Of a stretch of 64,000 nt of DNA, positions 38,701-51,930 are shown one piece after another. The stretch spans positions 5,865,102 through 5,929,101 of the forward strand of contig NW_002060944.1 of the NCBI RefSeq assembly GCF_000150275.1, given 5' to 3'. The position numbers were made by a program, and so were the translations under genes. Under the pieces are notes generated by a model, which was not told the DNA's origin, did no database searches, and was given only the letters and a program-made list of their open reading frames with translations. The stretch's first letter is position 1. Each line of letters opens with the position of its first letter. The DNA comes from Trichoplax adhaerens (Eukaryota > Placozoa > Uniplacotomia > Trichoplacea > Trichoplacidae).

Positions 38701-40637
38701 GATATTGACATCGTTAGCTAATACTATATAGATTAGAATCATTGACTTTAACGGTAATTCACCAATTAAACTAAGATATTTAGAATTAATGATACTGTAG
38801 TATAATTTACTAGTATTAACTCTGCAGCCCAGTGATGCAGATAACAATCTATAAGAATAGGCATTTAAGAATAAGATGTACGTACATTTAGGGATTAGAA
38901 AATATCAATTACAGTCTAAGAATTTTAACTTTTAATCCGTACTTGTCTCCGAATAGTTGATGAGTAAATTCAGGGTGAAATGATTCTGATTTTTCAAGAA
39001 CTTCATCTCCTTTACTGACTGGATACGGAGAAAAAGGGTTAATTACTTTTAGATAAAGTATTAATTTTAAGAATTACTAGGATGAAAATAGTAGAGTACA
39101 ATATACATAGTACATCATATTTACTTAAATTGATTGATTGCAAATAGATGAAGATTTAAATGTATAAAGGTCTATTGTGGGGCTAGTGTAGATTGGTCTT
39201 ACGGGTTCACTAAATCATTCTAAAGATCAGATTACTCGTATTGTGATAAAGTGTCTTCAAAATAACAAAACAAGAACTACAGTTTCTTGTACTACATAAA
39301 ATTAGGCTTGTCTTACAACTACTAAGGACTATCTAGATTATTACAGAAAATTCATCATTAACATACGATTGGTTACAGAATGATTTTTAGCAAAACAATC
39401 ATATGATAAATCAGCTCTAAATTTGCTATCATGCGATCTACTCATAATTCGGGTTTGCAATATGTAATTTTAATCTTAAGCTAATTTAGGGCTTCACAAC
39501 ATGCGTACATTGCTATCTTAACTTATACTGTATAGCTTAGAAGAAATTAAAGGTCTGTATAAATTTGGTGACCGAAACTAACATCGGGGAAGTTGATACA
39601 AATTATATGTATTCAGTTTCGCTTCTAGGTATTACGGTAGCTACACTTCTGCACATTTGTAACTATTGACCAAGGTAGAATGGATGCAAGATTGTAACCC
39701 TATCACATCTATGCGTCAACTATATGCAGTCTTAATCAAGTCAAGTGGTATATACTGAAAATTGATAGTTTTAAATTGTAATAGAATTGAGAAGTAGAAA
39801 CCAGCATTTTTCACTGCAAGTAGACTGTACTATAAACATATTCCAATGGTGTATTTAAATTGATAGTTTTAATTGATTCAAAGAAATGGATTTAAAGTGA
39901 GCATCATTCAGAGAAACAATACTGAAAGTTACTACAGTCTAATTTGAACTGTACAACGGCGAACGATGATACAAATTTTGATCATTAAAAAGAAATCAGC
40001 ATTCTGACTCCATCTTACTGCATGTGTTGGTTTAGCTTTACTTCCCTGATGATTTATCTAATCATCATTACTGTATAATTTAAACTCATTTTGAATCAAT
40101 CTAATCCACTGAATAGCTTAACTATAACGAAATATTTTTATTAATTGATTCTCAATTTATCCAGCAGGTCCATTGTCAGCTAAGAAATTTCCAAAATCTA
40201 CATACAGTACTATTCTACTCTGCCTTTGAAGCTATGGTCGCAGTATGCAAACCATCCCATGATTTAATTTTGTTGTGTAGATGATAACAGTATACATACC
40301 TAGCTTGAGATGGATTGCTTCATTAGCTGATGCTATCAAATCGTGATCTTTCCCGACTAAAAGAAGCATGATAAAGGTTTATATTAATTCATTATTATTT
40401 GATTAATTCTTGACGACGGCAACAGCTCAACATTGAAAGCTATCGTCTCCCCCTTGTCCATGGCAATGAATCGAACAAATATCACGTTTTTTCCTTAAAT
40501 AAATTATCTATCATTGAACATGAGTAGACAATATAGGTAACTCTAGTTATGACTAGCAAAGAGGATAGATTGAGTTGTAGCAACTATAAGAAATATTGAA
40601 GTTGTTTATCGATGAAAATTTGCAACTTACCTTCCAT
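35749..40637 (-). CDS. HAT1: Histone acetyltransferase 1, type B catalytic subunit
   Basis: Fifteen exons join in phase to 399 residues (human 419): 40637-40631, 40356-40300, 39018-38943, 38685-38649, 38407-38321, 37917-37875, 37749-37628, 37438-37351, 37209-37176, 37012-36908, 36777-36734, 36664-36602, 36489-36338, 36164-36048 and 35916-35749. The enzyme acetylates newly made histone H4 at Lys5 and Lys12 with RBBP7/RBAP46. Landmarks in order are FHPEFTHQLFGDNEAIFGYK, the HAT1 N-domain; FLIWYIETASFID with the conserved Glu; GYMTSYNYYAYPDK; and IIILPPYQRNGHG, whose QxxGxG is the acetyl-CoA loop of the GNAT fold. The C-terminal helices include KKQARRVYEILRLKATD and FLKPEEYNAA. The first coding exon has only seven bases (ATGGAAG), yet phase and homology (MEVGKDHDLI) support it. 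It is convergent with SMARCE1 and divergent from TBC1D5. Confidence 0.96.
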
Positions 40638-40690
40638 TGCAGAAATTTACGCGGTCTTTTTTGGACTTGTGCGCATGTAGGGCATCTTCT

Positions 40691-40836
40691 AGTACAGTAG
40701 TTTGTATGATGTCGATTGGACGGTAGGTGGACTGAACTCAGACAGACGGATCCAGAGTCAGACTGGAATGATCAACAACGCCCTACTGTACGGTGTACAG
40801 TGTACAGTACTCTAGTAGACATACTGTACTGTCCTG
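40691..40836. promoter_or_regulatory. Palindromic TACAGTAC/GTACTGT island upstream of HAT1
   Basis: AGTACAGTAG occurs at 40691, and CTACTGTACGGTGTACAGTG, TACAGTACTC and ATACTGTACTGTCC follow between 40783 and 40836, ending within 200 bp of the HAT1 ATG on the upstream side. The 60-codon plus-strand frame here is incidental. Confidence 0.55.
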
Positions 40837-43196
40837 TTCTGTCTGTATTGCAGTCTGTAGCATTTCAAATGATTCAAATGATTGGCCACTCTCCCTAGCC
40901 TATTTGCTGTTCAACAGCGGACTTCTCCTAAAACTGACTACTTCCGTGCCTGTTTTCTAAATCACTGGTAGTTATTGAAATCAAGGTAGCATAGTATAAT
41001 AATCAGTAATCGACTAGAGGACTGACCGATTCAACAAACAAATATATATATATATGGCATATACATAGTAATCTCATTAAAAAGATCCTATACTATCAGT
41101 ATAGCAAATATACAGCAATAACCAAGGAGAGTTGTGATTGATGGAATTGTTGTGCAAGTGCAGATGTTCTATTCTTAGTCAATAACAAAAGTTTTAGTCT
41201 ACCTTTTCTGTCATGGATTAAAATGATTATTTATTTTCAGTAAGTAGAAATGGAGTAGCAGATAATAAGATTCAATGCAATATGACTTAATTGCATACTG
41301 AAGTACTGTCATAACGGATCAACGTTGATCCATCAGAACGAAGTATTGAGCACAATATTTTAACGAGATCAGAGACGAGAATGTCTGTCCATCCAAAAGT
41401 GATCAATCCAGGGTCTTCTTCTACTGTACTCTACACAATACTGTGGTAGGTAGTCCATGCTCAGCTGTGGACTACTAAAATTGATTAACGATAATTAAAG
41501 GTATTTTAGTAGTGTGTGTATAATCCCACCCACAACCACTCTTATCCTATGTAATGTTGATCCCATGATAATTGATGCAACCATTGCTCTTTTCTTTTAG
41601 ACTATTTTAGACTACAAGATGCAACCGTAGAGCGAAAATGGCACGGAAGCACTAGCTAATAATGCTGTAAAATCGAGAACGGAATAGACAGTAAACAAGA
41701 CGCGTTGAAAACGTAGCGCATGTCTACTTTAGCTTGAGCACTTTTTCCATAAGTCCAAATGTCTAATGCTTTCTAGATATCCTATTGTAAATTAAAAGCA
41801 TGACTACCGTAGGCGAATACTGCAGCTAATTTTGAATGAGCCCAATAGTTTACCATAGTCATGACAATGTCGACAAAACATGGCATAACTTAATTAATTG
41901 TACAGGTATTATTCTACTGACTAGAATATCCACTCTGCTGCTATCCCTACAGAATTCAAAACATGACTTTAGCTAGGGCTTCAGCTAATTTTAAATGAGT
42001 TTCATGCTTTGTAATAACGTGTCTGATACTCTGATGATTGAAAGTGTCAACACAATCAATTTAAAACATCATTTTAGCTAACTTTAAATGTTTACAGCTA
42101 ATACTTAGTAGGTAACATGTCCAAATACTCCGCTAGTTGAAAGTATCGAACACAATCAATTTAGAATATCGAATGTTTTAGCTAATTTAAAACATGGCTT
42201 AATCGTTCAACTTCCAATGAATCGAATACTTTAAAGGTATCGCATCTAGTGTTGTGATAATTAGAATATCGATTGACACAGTAAATTCAAAACAACTTGA
42301 ATAAGTTCGAAATGGGTCTAACTATACCATAAGCTCGATAATTCTATACTGCACTTCGTAGTGATACAACCAATGCAACAGCTGGGTTAGGTCTTAAATC
42401 TCGCTCGAGCCCAGATACAACTATGTTATTGATGCCGGGAAATAGCCATTTACTCACTTGATGAATTACAGTTTTAGTTTAACCAGTCTGTGGGGAATGA
42501 ATCTGCAAAACATATTGCAGGTAATAATGGAGCAGGTGTTTAGCAGACTACCGTAAACCGTAGAGGTCATCGCTAGCCCTTATGCCGTTTGTATTGCACT
42601 GCGCCTGAATTGGCTTTAACAAATAGGGAGGCAGTGGGCAGATTTTGATGTTTGTGCCTTTAGATTGGTATTCTCTTGAACTAGGATAAATTTACTAGTT
42701 AGTGTATACGAAAGGATCATTAGTAGTTTAGCTAAAGGATCTCTTCAAAGACAGTAGAGTATTACGACATTTTCTTAATGCTGTAAGATCATCCGTAGCA
42801 GACGTTTTGATGGCTCCATTGCAGCCAGCATAGCGTCCCACTTGGCTTTAGTCTTTCTGTCCGTGCTCCAGGTCGTGATAGAGATGCTATAGTAACATAG
42901 TAACGAAACGCCGACCTGGCCAATCCATCCCAGTCGATAGGGAATCCAAGACCTTACCCAACCATAACAGGTGTCACTATTAAAAATATAGTCATACTAG
43001 CGTATCTGTACTGCAGTCGAGTATAGATAAACTGAGACTCCATTCCAGCTGTCCTACTGTCCTGCGTCCCGGGCTAACGCCAAAGCGGAGAAAGGCAGCA
43101 GGAGCTTAGTGAAACTTGTCAAGCAACACCCCAGCAAATTGAATTTTTACTCTAATTCCAACATTAATCAGTTCTAATTCATCGATTGTCAATACC
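40837..43196. other. Divergent intergenic region HAT1/TBC1D5 with degenerate repeats
   Basis: Between about 41800 and 42300, words such as AGCTAATTTTAAATGAG, AGCTAACTTTAAATG, GAAAGTATCGAACACAATCA and GAAAGTGTCAACACAATCA recur at roughly 100-bp steps, suggesting an old tandem array. A minus-strand stop-to-stop frame of 73 codons lies at 42996-42775 in less AT-rich DNA and is discussed in the findings. No gene could be confirmed. Confidence 0.45.
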
Positions 43197-46100
43197 ATGT
43201 CACAGAGTAATAAGCGCAATAAACCAAATAAAACGAAATCTACTGATATATTAAGAGTCATGGATAAATTCGGCAATCAAGAAAAGAAAGCATCCCGTAA
43301 CGATGGGCCAACAACAACTCCAACCAGTAGTAGTAATACCAATCATGAAAGCACAGGTTAGCTAAGAATATACAATGCCTATATATACATACTATCCGAG
43401 TTCAACAGGATTTATAACAATATTGCTATATCTGGATTCGCTTTCCTTATTTAGCTAACCCAATTGTGTTCAACTAATCCTGATAAAGTGCTTTCATAAT
43501 TGTCGAATAATATTGCAATCATTTAATGTACTATTACAGATTAAGGAATTAGGCATGCATGGCAGTTTAAGTCGATGTCGATTTCGTGGCGTCTGCTGGC
43601 GAGTAAGATAATAATCAATTAAAAATTCGATCGATGCTTGTTATATTGATCATGGAATTAATCAACCTGCAACACAGCCTGGATATACAATAAATAGAAT
43701 TTAAAGGTGATACTCTACCACTTTTCCTAGGTTTTCCTCGATTGCTTACCGCGTGATACCTCTAAATGGATTACTGCAACCACCAAATTAAGGAAAAGTT
43801 ATGACGAAATCAAGGAAAAGGTTCTTAAATACAGCATTATATTCCCTATCTTACCCTTAATACAATAGGTGGCGTAGATAATATATATTTTATGAGAGCT
43901 CTTGTTCTGTATACTAGTGGAGTAATGGTTAGGTAAATTAATTGAGAAATTTTGCGAAACTAGAATTATGGACTTACTTAATCTATATCATAAGATGTAC
44001 ATTTTGAGTTGAAATATCCTCTATTAATGTAATCAATATCTTGTTACATTGTGCAGTATTTATTAGATCCTCATCAGCAGCATGGCAAAGACATAAATAT
44101 TGATAATCCACTTTCTCAGGATAAAGATGTAAGTAAATTTATTTAAAGCAAATGACTACCAATCCGTATGCTGAATGCTAGAAAATCAAAATTATTTTAT
44201 GGTTGCGTATTGCAAATGTGGCTTAGTTTAGTTACGGCTAGAAATTTATCATACTGAAATATCATCTTTATTTTTAGAGCGTTTGGTGTCAATTTTTCGA
44301 GCATACAGAATTAATGCAAATAATAGAACAAGATGTAAATAGAACGTAAGTATGACATGATTCAAAAAATTGATCATGTTACATCTAATTTGCTATCTAT
44401 TTACAATCTAGATCTTTAAATGCTATCCTTACAGTATTTGAATATTATAGTAATGTTTCTAATTATAATTATTAGATTTCCTGAACTGACGTTTTTTCAA
44501 TCAGCAAGAGTAAAGTAAGCTCAGGACAATAATTTAGTACATATGATATCAGTACATCTATGATTTCTATTAATACCTGGGTATAACATAATCGAAATGT
44601 TAAGTATACATATTTTATTATAATTAACCAGAAATATCATGATGAATATTTTATTTTGTTACTCGCGAGATAACTCTGCTCTATCCTATCGCCAGGTTTG
44701 TTGCTTTTACTGCACTGAGTAACTTACTGTTTATTATTTTATCTTATGCATTGGCATTTAGTAATAAAGAATAACATTAAGCTAACCTACTATAGTAAAA
44801 ACCTATCTTTATACTATTATAAAGGGCATGCATGAACTACTCGCGCCAATAATTTTAACGTTAGAGCGAGATATAATCCATACAAAATCCAAAGCAGAAA
44901 ATTTATCGTAAGTTTGATACATTTCTAATAAGCATTCATTCAAATATAAAAGTAATACTTATGAATAAATGTATTCAACGATAGTGATATCGCTCAACAC
45001 TTATTGCAAGAAAAATATCTTGAACATGATTCATTGTAAGTCAGCTAAGCATAAGCTTTTTCTCCGCATTATAGCTTTTATTGATACTATTATTATTTCT
45101 TTACTTCCTTGACTTAAAAAACTTTTGTCATTTCGTAAATGCAAACGAATGTAGTAGTAGTAATATATATATAATATAGAAAGTACATTGTTAACAGCAT
45201 ACTTCAGTAATAAAAGCTAATAGACAGTATCTCGACGGCCGTAACTACACTATTTAATCTAACTCTGGAACTATTCTTAATGATATTGTTTTTGCCGTTG
45301 GTAATATTGTAGTCATTTATTCGCGCAATTAATGACTGTAGCTGAATGGTGGTATTTACAGCCTGAGCGAGATGAGATGAGGGAAAGGACTAAGGATAAG
45401 GTGAGCTCTTTTGATACAGTTATTACTTATTATTAGTGTGAAGATATTGTAACCAGTATTACGACCCTGCATACTATTACTTGCAATAATCTTTGTAAAA
45501 GTGTTGTGAAATTTCTTTTCAAAATGACTAATATTATTCTATCTCATTCAGTCTCGCCCTGTCGAAAATTTATTGGATGTTCGACTGTTTAAATATGATC
45601 AACATGGAAGTGATCTGGATACTCCAGTATGTAATAATAGTCCTCTTATATCTGCATAATTGCGTCTAATACGTTTCCAGCAAGCATTACTAAAGTGTAT
45701 TTGAATATAATAATTTTTTCCTTATACATTACAGTCTTCTCATTTAGCAAAGAAAGTCAATTACATACAAAATGTATTACTTAAGAGGATAGATTATGAA
45801 TTATGTTCTCATTTGGCAAGATTAGATATAGCCCCTCAAATATATGGAATGTAAGTTAATATCAATTTCCTCAGGATCGTCTCTTATTATAACTAGCTTT
45901 TCACAATTTATAAAAGTACAATATTCTTTGATAACAGCCGTTGGATTCGCGTTATGTTTGGTCGTGAGTTTCCAATGGATGATGTCCTAGTATTATGGGA
46001 TGCAATTTTCGCTGATGGAAAACCATTTTCTCTTGTTGACTACGTTTATGTTGCGATGCTAACTTATATTAGAAATTGGCGTAAGCATTAATAATTAATT

Positions 46101-47678
46101 TGTATCATTATTTTCTGCTTCGACCGTAGATCTCATCAATACATAATATATATTTGTATCAGGCTTCACTAATCTGATATACTAAGTATTAAACGACATT
46201 TATAGTGTTGGAAAGTGATTATGCAACCTGTATGACAAAATTAATGAAGTATCCTCCAGCTGGCGATATCAGCTATTTTATAGATAAAGCTCTATACGTA
46301 CGAGATCCTTCTGTAAGTCAGCTTATAGGTTATTTGATTTGATTAGCTGCATTTCTTACATAGAAGGTAATGAATTGAATTACCCTGTGATGTATATATA
46401 CATTTGCAGAACAATATGAAACCACCTCAGTACGAGTATGGAGCTACAGTTAAAATTAGTAAAAAGGAAGTTCAAAGTAATACCTCTAACGCTAAGACTG
46501 AGCGAAAATTTCTAGCCTCATATCACGCTAAGACTCGTAATACAAGTGATAGCAAGAATAAGGAGGTAAGTCAATATTACTTCAGGTTAAGTTCACCATA
46601 CCGTTAATTTGTTTTATAATAATTTATAACAGGTAACTACTAAGCAAAAGGAGACTTCGCTTTCTGTTGTTATGAAATCGCATAACACCAAGCCTATCAA
46701 CATCAAGAGCACTCGAGATAGACTGTCAAAGGGCGAAGATGACGTTTTTCTGTCTCACAGTGATATTGAAAGCGATTTATGTATAATTTCTCATCCGACA
46801 AATACGAAAACAGAACAAACTCCTCGAGTGTCGAAACCAAGGAGCATTTCGTTCTCACGTAAAAGATCTGGATCAGAAAGAAAGGTATACTCGCATATTG
46901 CTATGTTTTTAACATTGTAAGAATTAAAATTTTTTAATAAGTGTATAATTTAGAGTCAGTACAATAATATATACAGTATAATATAAAATTTTAAGTATTA
47001 TTATGACATATTTCTCTCTGTTATTGTAACTCTAGCGATCTACATCGACAAGCGATCCCATTGACTTAAACCTTAAGACAAAATTTGAAGACTTGAAGAT
47101 TATGTGTAAATACTGTTCATCAAAAATGGATTCCTACATAGGTTAGCTATCATCTATTATTGAAAACTTAGAGCATGTCAACGGCATGTATATTGTATAT
47201 ATACGGTTCAAATTGAATATTCCTGTTATTAGAGAGTTTACAACAAGAAATGCAACTACTATCTATGGGAGATAGAGAAGATAAAATCTTATTAGCGGTT
47301 GCTGGCTTGAAAAAGGTAACGTATTCTTTTATAACCCCCAAAAATACCAATGCGAATTTATAGAACTATATAATTAATGCACCGTTAAGTAGAGGCATTG
47401 ATATTAATTCATTATTATCGAGTTATATAATAATTTGCTCTAATTGTTAGGTTCGAGACATTCTGAAGGGTACATTACCATTTGCTGGATCACCAATAGA
47501 ACCAGATGATGTCATAGATACTGACATTTTAGTTCCTGCAGCAAGAGTAGCTAGCCGTACACCCAGTCCTAGTGAAGAATTTGAAAGCAGTATTGACGTT
47601 GACGCTGAAAAGGAAGATCTTAAAGAACTTGTTGATTCTTCCAGTACAGCAACTGACGACATCAACTCCCATAATTGA
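43197..47678 (+). CDS. TBC1D5: TBC1D5-like Rab GTPase-activating protein
   Basis: Nineteen exons give 676 residues: 43197-43356, 43553-43602, 43731-43820, 44057-44128, 44278-44345, 44476-44514, 44632-44695, 44825-44907, 44985-45035, 45313-45400, 45552-45626, 45735-45850, 45938-46080, 46206-46312, 46410-46565, 46633-46884, 47036-47141, 47233-47315 and 47451-47678. The TBC domain starts at CRFRGVCWR. Both catalytic fingers are visible: the arginine finger in IIEQDVNRTFPE and the glutamine finger in YRQGMHELLAP. RWIRVMFGREFPMDDVLVLW closes the domain. A Ser/Lys-rich linker is followed by the TBC1D5-specific C-terminal coiled block (IMCKYCSSKMDSYI, DKILLAVAGLKKVRDILKG). Human TBC1D5 is a Rab7 GAP that binds retromer through VPS29 and takes part in endosome recycling and autophagy. 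The second exon uses the acceptor GAATTAG at 43552; an earlier AG would create a stop. Confidence 0.94.
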
Positions 47679-47683
47679 TTGTT

Positions 47684-47689
47684 AATAAA
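47684..47689 (+). terminator. AATAAA polyadenylation signal of TBC1D5
   Basis: A canonical AATAAA begins six bases after the TBC1D5 stop codon, suggesting a very short 3' UTR. Confidence 0.55.
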
Positions 47690-48391
47690 GTATACTTCCA
47701 TAATATCTTAATAATAATGAAATCGGTAGAGCAAAAGGAAATTTACCTGCAGAGTATGATATTATTTTTGCTGCTTTGAGCTGATAAATAATGCCGCTTT
47801 TATACATAAAAATATTTTATTACAGTATAGATCGATTGCTGTACATGATGCATGTTTATGATTGACATAAAGGATAGAATAATATGCTAAATCTAGAGTT
47901 TATAGATATTTCACTATATGTATTACTAAAATCTTCGAAAATATTTCTATTGCTGCCAGTAGTTAGGCATTTACAGCAGATTTCAAAATTTCATCACCAC
48001 AGCCGCCAATCAATAGTAATATCTATTTTATAATAAATTTCAGTCTAAATATAATACAGTATTATAGAATTTGCTGATATTCACCGACTGATAGTAAGTA
48101 AGTAGTAAATAGTTTGCTGTTTATGTTATAAGATTTCATTTGAGTAGTATAAAGGTTTGCATACTGGCTGATAGAACCAACAAATTTTTTTTAAGATGTT
48201 GAAGGAATTTGCTAACAAAACTGCACATTCACAGAATAGTCTACGGAAAAGACATTTTATAATCACAGAAGGATTTATACACGAAAAATGAAAGTTACTA
48301 ATTCGCTAAGCACAAAGAATATTCATATACTAATTTTCAATCAATGTGATATAAAAGTTTTAGAATTTTACATTGATATGGTGTATTCTTG

Positions 48392-51192
48392 TTACGATTT
48401 TATTTCAAATTTGTCGTAAGAAGACAATATTTCGGCTACCAGATTAAGAGCGTCAGCATCACTTAACAATTTTCTATGAATTAAAAACAAACAATAAACT
48501 TTACTTAAAATATAACTTACTACATGTAATGTACGTTTATAAAAGTAAAGGAATGGAATCCATAAAAGTAGTGTGTATAAAATTTGAACAATGCTAGTGA
48601 CTTACTTCACTGATTCCTTAGCGTTTTCCGCAATTTGATGCAGCTGTTGTGAAGCGAATTGAACATTTTCTTTAGCAGAAATCATGCCATGTAGTTGTTG
48701 TTTTAAGATCGCATTATTTGCTTTAACTTCAATCAATTCCTTTTTTAGTTCAGCAACAACAGCTTCGGCATGAGTAGCTCTTTTCTATAATATCAAACAA
48801 ATAGATTTTCTTCTTTATTTCAATTTAATTTCAAGTCAGTTTTAACATACTCGCCTCTTGTAGAATAATTTTATATCACATTACGAATTTATGGTACCAA
48901 CTATGAATCCTGACGAAATTGATACAATTACACCAGCCATACTGTACTCAATCTATTACCTAGTGAGTTAATGTCATAAAATCTAAGTGATGAACTCGGC
49001 TAAAACGTTCTTTTATGCTAACGAATGTAAAATCTTTAACACCGATTTTAACGTTGTAAAGGTTAGCAAATACTCCGATGCTAATTAAACCATTGATTCA
49101 AATCATAGGCTATAATTATATTAACAGTTTTCGCTAAGGAAACATAATATTTACGGTCGCTATTTGTAGGTTTTGTTCAATTTTTTCTGTAACTTGTTCA
49201 AGAGCAGCAGTCTCTTCAGCATCTTTCATTCTGATAAGTTTTAAATTTTCTTTTAATTTTGATACTCTGTTATAACATAAACAGAAAATATTGCATTACT
49301 TTCAATGTAAATTTTCCTTCTTTATTGGCTTTAGGTAGAGCTTGCTTTTAGTTTCGGTAAACATATACTCGTATATAATATCATTTTTGCTTGTTTTAAC
49401 ATTCAATCGATGAAGCGTTGTTTAAAATACAATCTATAGTGATAGTTTTAGTATTATCAAAAAAAGAGGGCTATTGCAATTAAATAAAATGGCAATCATT
49501 GATCGCGTCTGTAAGATAACATACTGTGAAATAGATTCATCTCTCTCGGTTGTAATTTTCGCTATCTTTTTCTTTAAGTTTGAATTTTCAAGCCTTAACT
49601 GGAACAAGAACAGGATATAATTCAAAATAGTACTCCTTCATAATAGTAATATCAAGAAATTTATGCTTCGACAATATAATGCGCTATGACAATCTAGACG
49701 TGAAATCGGATCTAATAACAAATGTACGATCGCGCTATAAATACGATAACGTGATCTAATCGCATTAACCGACAAGTGCACGCATCAGGCTCTCCGGCAG
49801 CTATTCATGCCCCTCTTCTTTTAATTTATTTAATATTGCTAATCATGAATAGAGCTTGGCTATTACGTGATTAATGCCGTAAGCAATACCATAAAACACT
49901 CAGTAATGATAAACGGACGGTGAAACTACTCTTATATTTCCTAAAAAACAATCGTGAATCTACCTTAATCACGTCGTCATCATCTTGAGAAAATATATCT
50001 AATTTACTGCCACTAGCTTTTTTGGATTTATTCTTTTGCTTCTTTTTCGTCATTTCTGTTGTTTTATTTGTGCCTTCAAACGAAAACGGATTGACTTCTT
50101 CACCTTTTTCATCAGCTTTGAATAAAACGACAAGAATATTTTATCAAGATAGTATTCAAATTTTAAAGTAACATAATCATCCCAAGTACAACAAAACACG
50201 TAATGCATTTTTACTAATTATCCGTTAAAATCTATGAATCCCAACAGATCAATGAAATAGAGTACGGTTTCATTTTATACAATATTCAAATTTGCTAATG
50301 ACGTACACGTATGTTATCAATCAATCGTTTAACCTCAATAATGTACATTTAACAAGTCTACATTTATTGATATATTTCATATGGATTTGTAGCGCTTTAA
50401 GCTTTCAAGGTTTTATTAAATGAATATTGTATCTATCTCCTAATAGAATATCTCGATCTAGCAACTTTCTACTCGTATCTTCTGTCATTTGATATTGTAT
50501 TTTAATTTATTTCTTAAGAATAGTGTTACTGATTCCTTACACGTTTTACTTGTTGCTAGCAATCGATACTGTTGTAACCAGCATCGTATGCGTCAGTAGT
50601 ACGTTACGATTTCATTGATCGATGAGTAAGGATTGATAACATAGACATAGCAAGGGAATTCATCTCAGCTTCATAATCTGTACTGATGCTGTATATTATT
50701 ACTATAGTTATAGTAATCATCCAATAGAGCCTTCCTTAGTAATTATCTATCTACTATTAGTGCATTACGTTTGGCATGTTGCCCAACATGTAAATTGGCA
50801 GCAGATTTAAAGCAAAATGTCAGTCAGTATAGAATATCAGACAGTAAATCAGTATCTACTATGTCATACCTAATGTACTATTCTAAGCTTAGAAGTAAAG
50901 GATATTCTCATCGATTTGTAGATCAATAAGCAGTATCATTGACTTAAAAAATTATCCACAGTATCTCTTCCACTGTTTACTTTTACTGCATACCTGCAAG
51001 GTCCTCTTCCAGCACTTGTGCGATAGTCATGCTATGACTTTTTGAATGACTGCTGTCGCTATCCGATACAGTTTCGTCTACGAACTGTTGACTCTTGACA
51101 AAATTGGTAAAAGAAAAGGGATTGGCCCGGCTGGGCAAACCTTCAGCGTTCTGTTGATTTTCATCATCTATCTGGTACTGGCTGTCCTCCAT
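48392..51192 (-). CDS. ENTR1: Endosome-associated trafficking regulator 1 (SDCCAG3) orthologue
   Basis: Six exons join in phase: 51192-50994, 50115-49964, 49598-49525, 49266-49155, 48784-48606 and 48473-48392, giving 265 residues. The N-terminal half is acidic and disordered, with two exact NPFSF motifs (in exons 1 and 2); NPF is the ligand of EH domains. A lysine-rich patch (TKKKQKNKSKKASG) follows, then a long coiled coil with the family block EQVTEKIEQNLQIATKRATH. The C-terminus SVKKLLSDADALNLVAEIL matches the most conserved end of vertebrate ENTR1. Human ENTR1 works at recycling and early endosomes and the midbody, linked to retromer and PTPN13. The family call rests on the C-terminal half. 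It is convergent with TBC1D5 (714 bp between stops) and divergent from BOP1 (738 bp between starts). Confidence 0.88.
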
Positions 51193-51325
51193 GGCTCTCA
51201 GCTCTTTCCACAGTTTTTCATTCCATCCTTAACGACATCATTCATGGATGTACAGTATATTGGTAGCAACTCTAACACCACGTATACACTTTTATAATAA
51301 TTATCTCTTGAGCTATAGCGACAGT

Positions 51326-51609
51326 GGCTGCACCTCAATATAAATCAATATGCTTCGAGAGTCTATAAGATTTACTCAACTCGAATTTGATCACTTCTTA
51401 AGCTTCCTAAGCTATCAATGGCTGCACCTCAATATAAATCAATATGCTTTGAGAGTCTATAAGATTTACTCAACTCGAATTTGATCACTTCTTAAGCTTC
51501 CTAAGCTATCAATGGCTGATGCTTTCACCTCAATATAAATCAGTATGCTTTGAGAGTCTATAAGATTTACTTAACTCGAATTTGATCACTTCTTAAGCTT
51601 CCTAAGCTG
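51326..51609. repeat. Tandem repeat, three units of 94-101 bp, in the ENTR1/BOP1 promoter region
   Basis: CACCTCAATATAAATCA starts units at 51331, 51425 and 51526. Each continues through ATATGCTT, GAGAGTCTATAAGATTTACT and TTGATCACTTCTTAAGCTTC. Copies are nearly identical, so the array is recent. Confidence 0.9.
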
Positions 51610-51686
51610 CCCAAAAGTCTGATGGCTATCGAATAATTCTTAACATTTGCTCTCCGCTGAATGAAATCCGAGGTGGTTGCCTTAGT

Positions 51687-51873
51687 AATACAGTACAGTA
51701 CTGTACAGTGTACACTCTAGAAAACGAACTTTTAACCATAATAATACAGTACAGTACTGTATTGTGCATCTGACTACAGTACTGTACCGTGCTGTACTGT
51801 ACTGTACTGTACTGCATCATGTGAGCACAGTACAAACCTACAGTACGGTACTGTAACATTACAGTACCGAGTA
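51687..51873. promoter_or_regulatory. Palindromic GTACAGTACTGTAC island between ENTR1 and BOP1
   Basis: The stretch contains ACAGTACAGTACTGTACAGT, AGTACAGTACTGTATTG and a run of GTACTGTACTGTACTGTAC, with few other bases between. It ends about 60 bp upstream of the BOP1 ATG and is about 500 bp upstream of the ENTR1 ATG. The 91-codon minus-strand frame across it is a by-product. Confidence 0.7.
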
Positions 51874-51930
51874 CTCTAGCATCCCTGCAAGCATGCAACA
51901 CCTGAATCCAGGAGACCCCTTTTAACGGCG

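Noticed and set aside
51626-51901. 91-codon minus-strand frame
   Set aside because: Product of the GTACTGTAC array between ENTR1 and BOP1.
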